Shown here: positions 62,637 through 64,000 of the stretch, piece by piece
Layout: the number at the start of each line of letters is the position of its first letter
How positions within the stretch are numbered: the first letter of the stretch is position 1
NCBI GenBank assembly: GCA_016713035.1
Contig: JADJPW010000016.1
Coordinates: forward strand, 1 to 64,000
Direction of reading: 5' to 3'
Source of the DNA: Verrucomicrobiaceae bacterium
GTDB lineage: Bacteria > Verrucomicrobiota > Verrucomicrobiia > Verrucomicrobiales > Verrucomicrobiaceae
DNA length: 64,000 nucleotides
Position numbers and translations under genes: made by a program
The notes under the pieces: model-generated
The model's input: only the letters and a program-made list of their open reading frames with translations
Databases searched by the model: none
Told to the model about the DNA's origin: nothing

Positions 62637-63674
62637 TCAGCGTAGCTCCTGCATAGCTCGCATCTTAGCGTGGGCGGCACCGCGATCGAGCATCTCTTCT
62701 GCGCGGGCTTTCCCTTCATCGAGCTCACTGCTGAGTCCGGTGATGACGAAGCCTGCCGCCGCGTTCAGCACGGCGATGTCACGCTTCGGCCCACGGATGG
62801 TGCCAGCGAGCACACCTTCCAGGATGGCGGCATTTTCACGAGCATCACTACCGACGAGGTCGGTGAGCTGCGCCTCTGGGTAGCCGAGCTTTTGCGGATT
62901 GAGCTGGAGGTCACTGATGTCTGCGCCTTGGAGCATGCAGACTTTATTCACACCCAATGTGGAGAGCTCATCCATGCCCTGATCGCCGCCAGCACTGCCG
63001 TGGACGATCCAGGCGGCTTTGCGACCGAGTTTGACCAGAATCTCGCCGAAGACATGCGTGAGCGCGGGATCAAAGACACCGATGAGCTGGTAATCCGGCC
63101 TACCAGGATTCAACAACGGCCCGAGCATGTTAAAAATGGAGCGCTGGCCTTCTGCGGCGAGTAGCTTGCGGGCATCTGCGACGGCTTTGAATGCCGGGTG
63201 GTAGAGCGGCGCAAAAAAGAAGCCCAGGCCGAGCTTTTCGATGCCTGCGACGACTCGCTCACGCGGCAGATCGATGTGGATGCCCAGCGCCTCCAGCACA
63301 TCTGCGCCACCGGCTTTGGAGGTGATGCCGCGATTGCCATGTTTCGTCACGCACACGCCGCCAGCGGCCAGAATGAACATGGCAGTGGTGGAGACATTGA
63401 AGAGATGCAGCTTGTCACCGCCCGTGCCGACGACATCGAGCATCGGACCGGGTAATTTGTCACGATTGAGCCCAGGATCGACAGCGAGCTGGAGGAATTC
63501 CTCCACGAAGGCGGCGATCTCTGCGGGAGTCTCGCCCTTTTTGGCCAATGCACGCAGGAAGTCCGCTTTCTCCGCCGCAGGCCGTGCCGGATCGACGAGC
63601 TGGCTGGCCGCACTGCGGACCTGCTCGGAGTCGAGGTTCTTTTTGGCGCTGAGCTGCTGGATGAGTGATTGCAT
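62637..63674 (-). CDS. trpD: Anthranilate phosphoribosyltransferase
   Basis: 345 residues, normal length. The PRPP-binding block 'VGTGGDKLHLFNVSTTA' near residue 84, 'KHGNRGITSKAGGADVLEALG' type substrate block and 'FAPLYHPAFKAVADAR' identify TrpD, which joins anthranilate to PRPP in tryptophan synthesis. The usual GTGGDG-x-x-T-F-N-I is here GTGGDK-L-H-L-F-N-V, a mild variant. No other trp genes lie in the window. Divergent from the Hsp70 gene across 53 bases. Confidence 0.93.
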   Translation of the reverse strand: MQSLIQQLSAKKNLDSEQVRSAASQLVDPARPAAEKADFLRALAKKGETPAEIAAFVEEFLQLAVDPGLNRDKLPGPMLDVVGTGGDKLHLFNVSTTAMFILAAGGVCVTKHGNRGITSKAGGADVLEALGIHIDLPRERVVAGIEKLGLGFFFAPLYHPAFKAVADARKLLAAEGQRSIFNMLGPLLNPGRPDYQLIGVFDPALTHVFGEILVKLGRKAAWIVHGSAGGDQGMDELSTLGVNKVCMLQGADISDLQLNPQKLGYPEAQLTDLVGSDARENAAILEGVLAGTIRGPKRDIAVLNAAAGFVITGLSSELDEGKARAEEMLDRGAAHAKMRAMQELR

Positions 63675-63727
63675 GATTTGATTTTGAATGCTGACCCGTG
63701 TTTAGCAATGCGAACATCACTCCTCAC

Positions 63728-64000
63728 TTGAACTCTGATCTCATCCTCGGCATCGACCTCGGCACCACGAACTCGCTGGTGGGCGTGGTGGATAGTGGTT
63801 TCCCCATTTTGCTAGCAGATGAGCATGGCAGCCGCAGTACACCGAGTGCGGTGAGCTTTGGCAGTGAAATCATCGTCGGCGCTGCGGCGCTGCGGCAGCG
63901 GGCGCTGCGACCTCAGAGCACGGTCACATCGGTGAAGCGCCTCATTGGCCGCCGTGGTGGCGAAAGTGGCTGGCAGCCACATTATGACCTGAAATCGCTC
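63728..64000 (+). CDS. Hsp70-family chaperone, 5' part only
   Basis: 91 codons before the window ends. Starts TTG at 63728, because an in-frame ATG further upstream is closed by the TGA at 63731 frame and no better start exists. The ATPase phosphate-1 motif 'LGIDLGTTNSLVGVV' is present, followed by 'DEHGSRSTPSAVSFG' and 'SVKRLIGRRG', as in DnaK/HscC. The branch (DnaK, HscA or HscC) cannot be told from this piece; the short leader before the motif resembles HscC-type proteins. Confidence 0.85.
   Translation, partial: MNSDLILGIDLGTTNSLVGVVDSGFPILLADEHGSRSTPSAVSFGSEIIVGAAALRQRALRPQSTVTSVKRLIGRRGGESGWQPHYDLKSL

Noticed and set aside
1..64000. CRISPR arrays, rRNA and tRNA genes
   Set aside because: No spaced repeat arrays and no rRNA or tRNA-like conserved blocks were seen on either strand; a tRNAscan run would settle the tRNA question.

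Overview
The window very probably comes from a Prosthecobacter-type verrucomicrobium. The decisive evidence is a btubA-btubB-bklc operon (bacterial tubulins plus a kinesin-light-chain-like TPR protein) at 15.6-19.2 kb. Other genes fit the PVC group: two sulfatases, a DUF1549/DUF1553 cytochrome protein, a large membrane-bound dehydrogenase-like protein with a C-terminal heme c site, a DUF4838 protein, an exosortase-EpsI fusion and a PQQ-like propeller. The DNA is GC-rich, and several stretches (about 15.6-20.1, 21-25, 37.6-38.8 and 46-50 kb) strongly prefer C-ending codons.

Layout. 1-4.65 kb is a graveyard: a frameshifted IS4-like transposase, a frameshifted REP-associated (Y1/HUH) transposase and a frameshifted secreted protein. 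4.7-6.9 kb is a tight three-gene set with ATGA overlaps: a membrane protein, an AlgJ/AlgX-like SGNH protein and a DoxX/MauE-like protein. 7.2-13 kb holds DUF4838, a small GYF-like protein with a Lys/Ala tail, a membrane-anchored hypothetical and the exosortase. 13.1-15.4 kb is a double pseudokinase with a C-terminal membrane anchor, directly upstream of the tubulin operon. 15.6-20.1 kb is btubA, btubB, bklc and a secreted TIM-barrel isomerase-like protein, closed by a strong rho-independent terminator. 20.2-20.5 kb is a repeat-rich spacer. 21.1-25 kb has degradative/secreted genes.

25.0-36.4 kb is a compact minus-strand division/cell-wall (dcw) cluster in the order rsmH, ftsL-like, ftsI, murE, murF, mraY, murD, a LysM protein, ftsW. 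It stops there: murG, murC, ftsQ, ftsA and ftsZ do not follow. The peptidoglycan precursor ligases, the lipid I synthase and the SEDS/PBP pair would act together in septal wall synthesis, so this stretch carries classical wall-synthesis genes about 5 kb from a tubulin cytoskeleton operon.

36.8-64 kb is mixed chromosomal content: a Lys/Ala/Pro-rich histone-H1-like protein, the heme/HEAT dehydrogenase-like protein, DctA, a response regulator fused to a metallo-beta-lactamase domain, a CPBP protease, a NadD-NadK fusion, Ugd, an Mpv17-like membrane protein, GlcF, an intact RAYT transposase, HflX, a lipoprotein, nuoJKL separated from the rest of complex I, a sulfatase, a PQQ propeller, a phosphodiesterase, a TRIC-type channel, an RlmM-like methyltransferase, TrpD and the start of an Hsp70. 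I saw no rRNA, tRNA or CRISPR array. All assignments come from reading motifs by eye; no database search was run.
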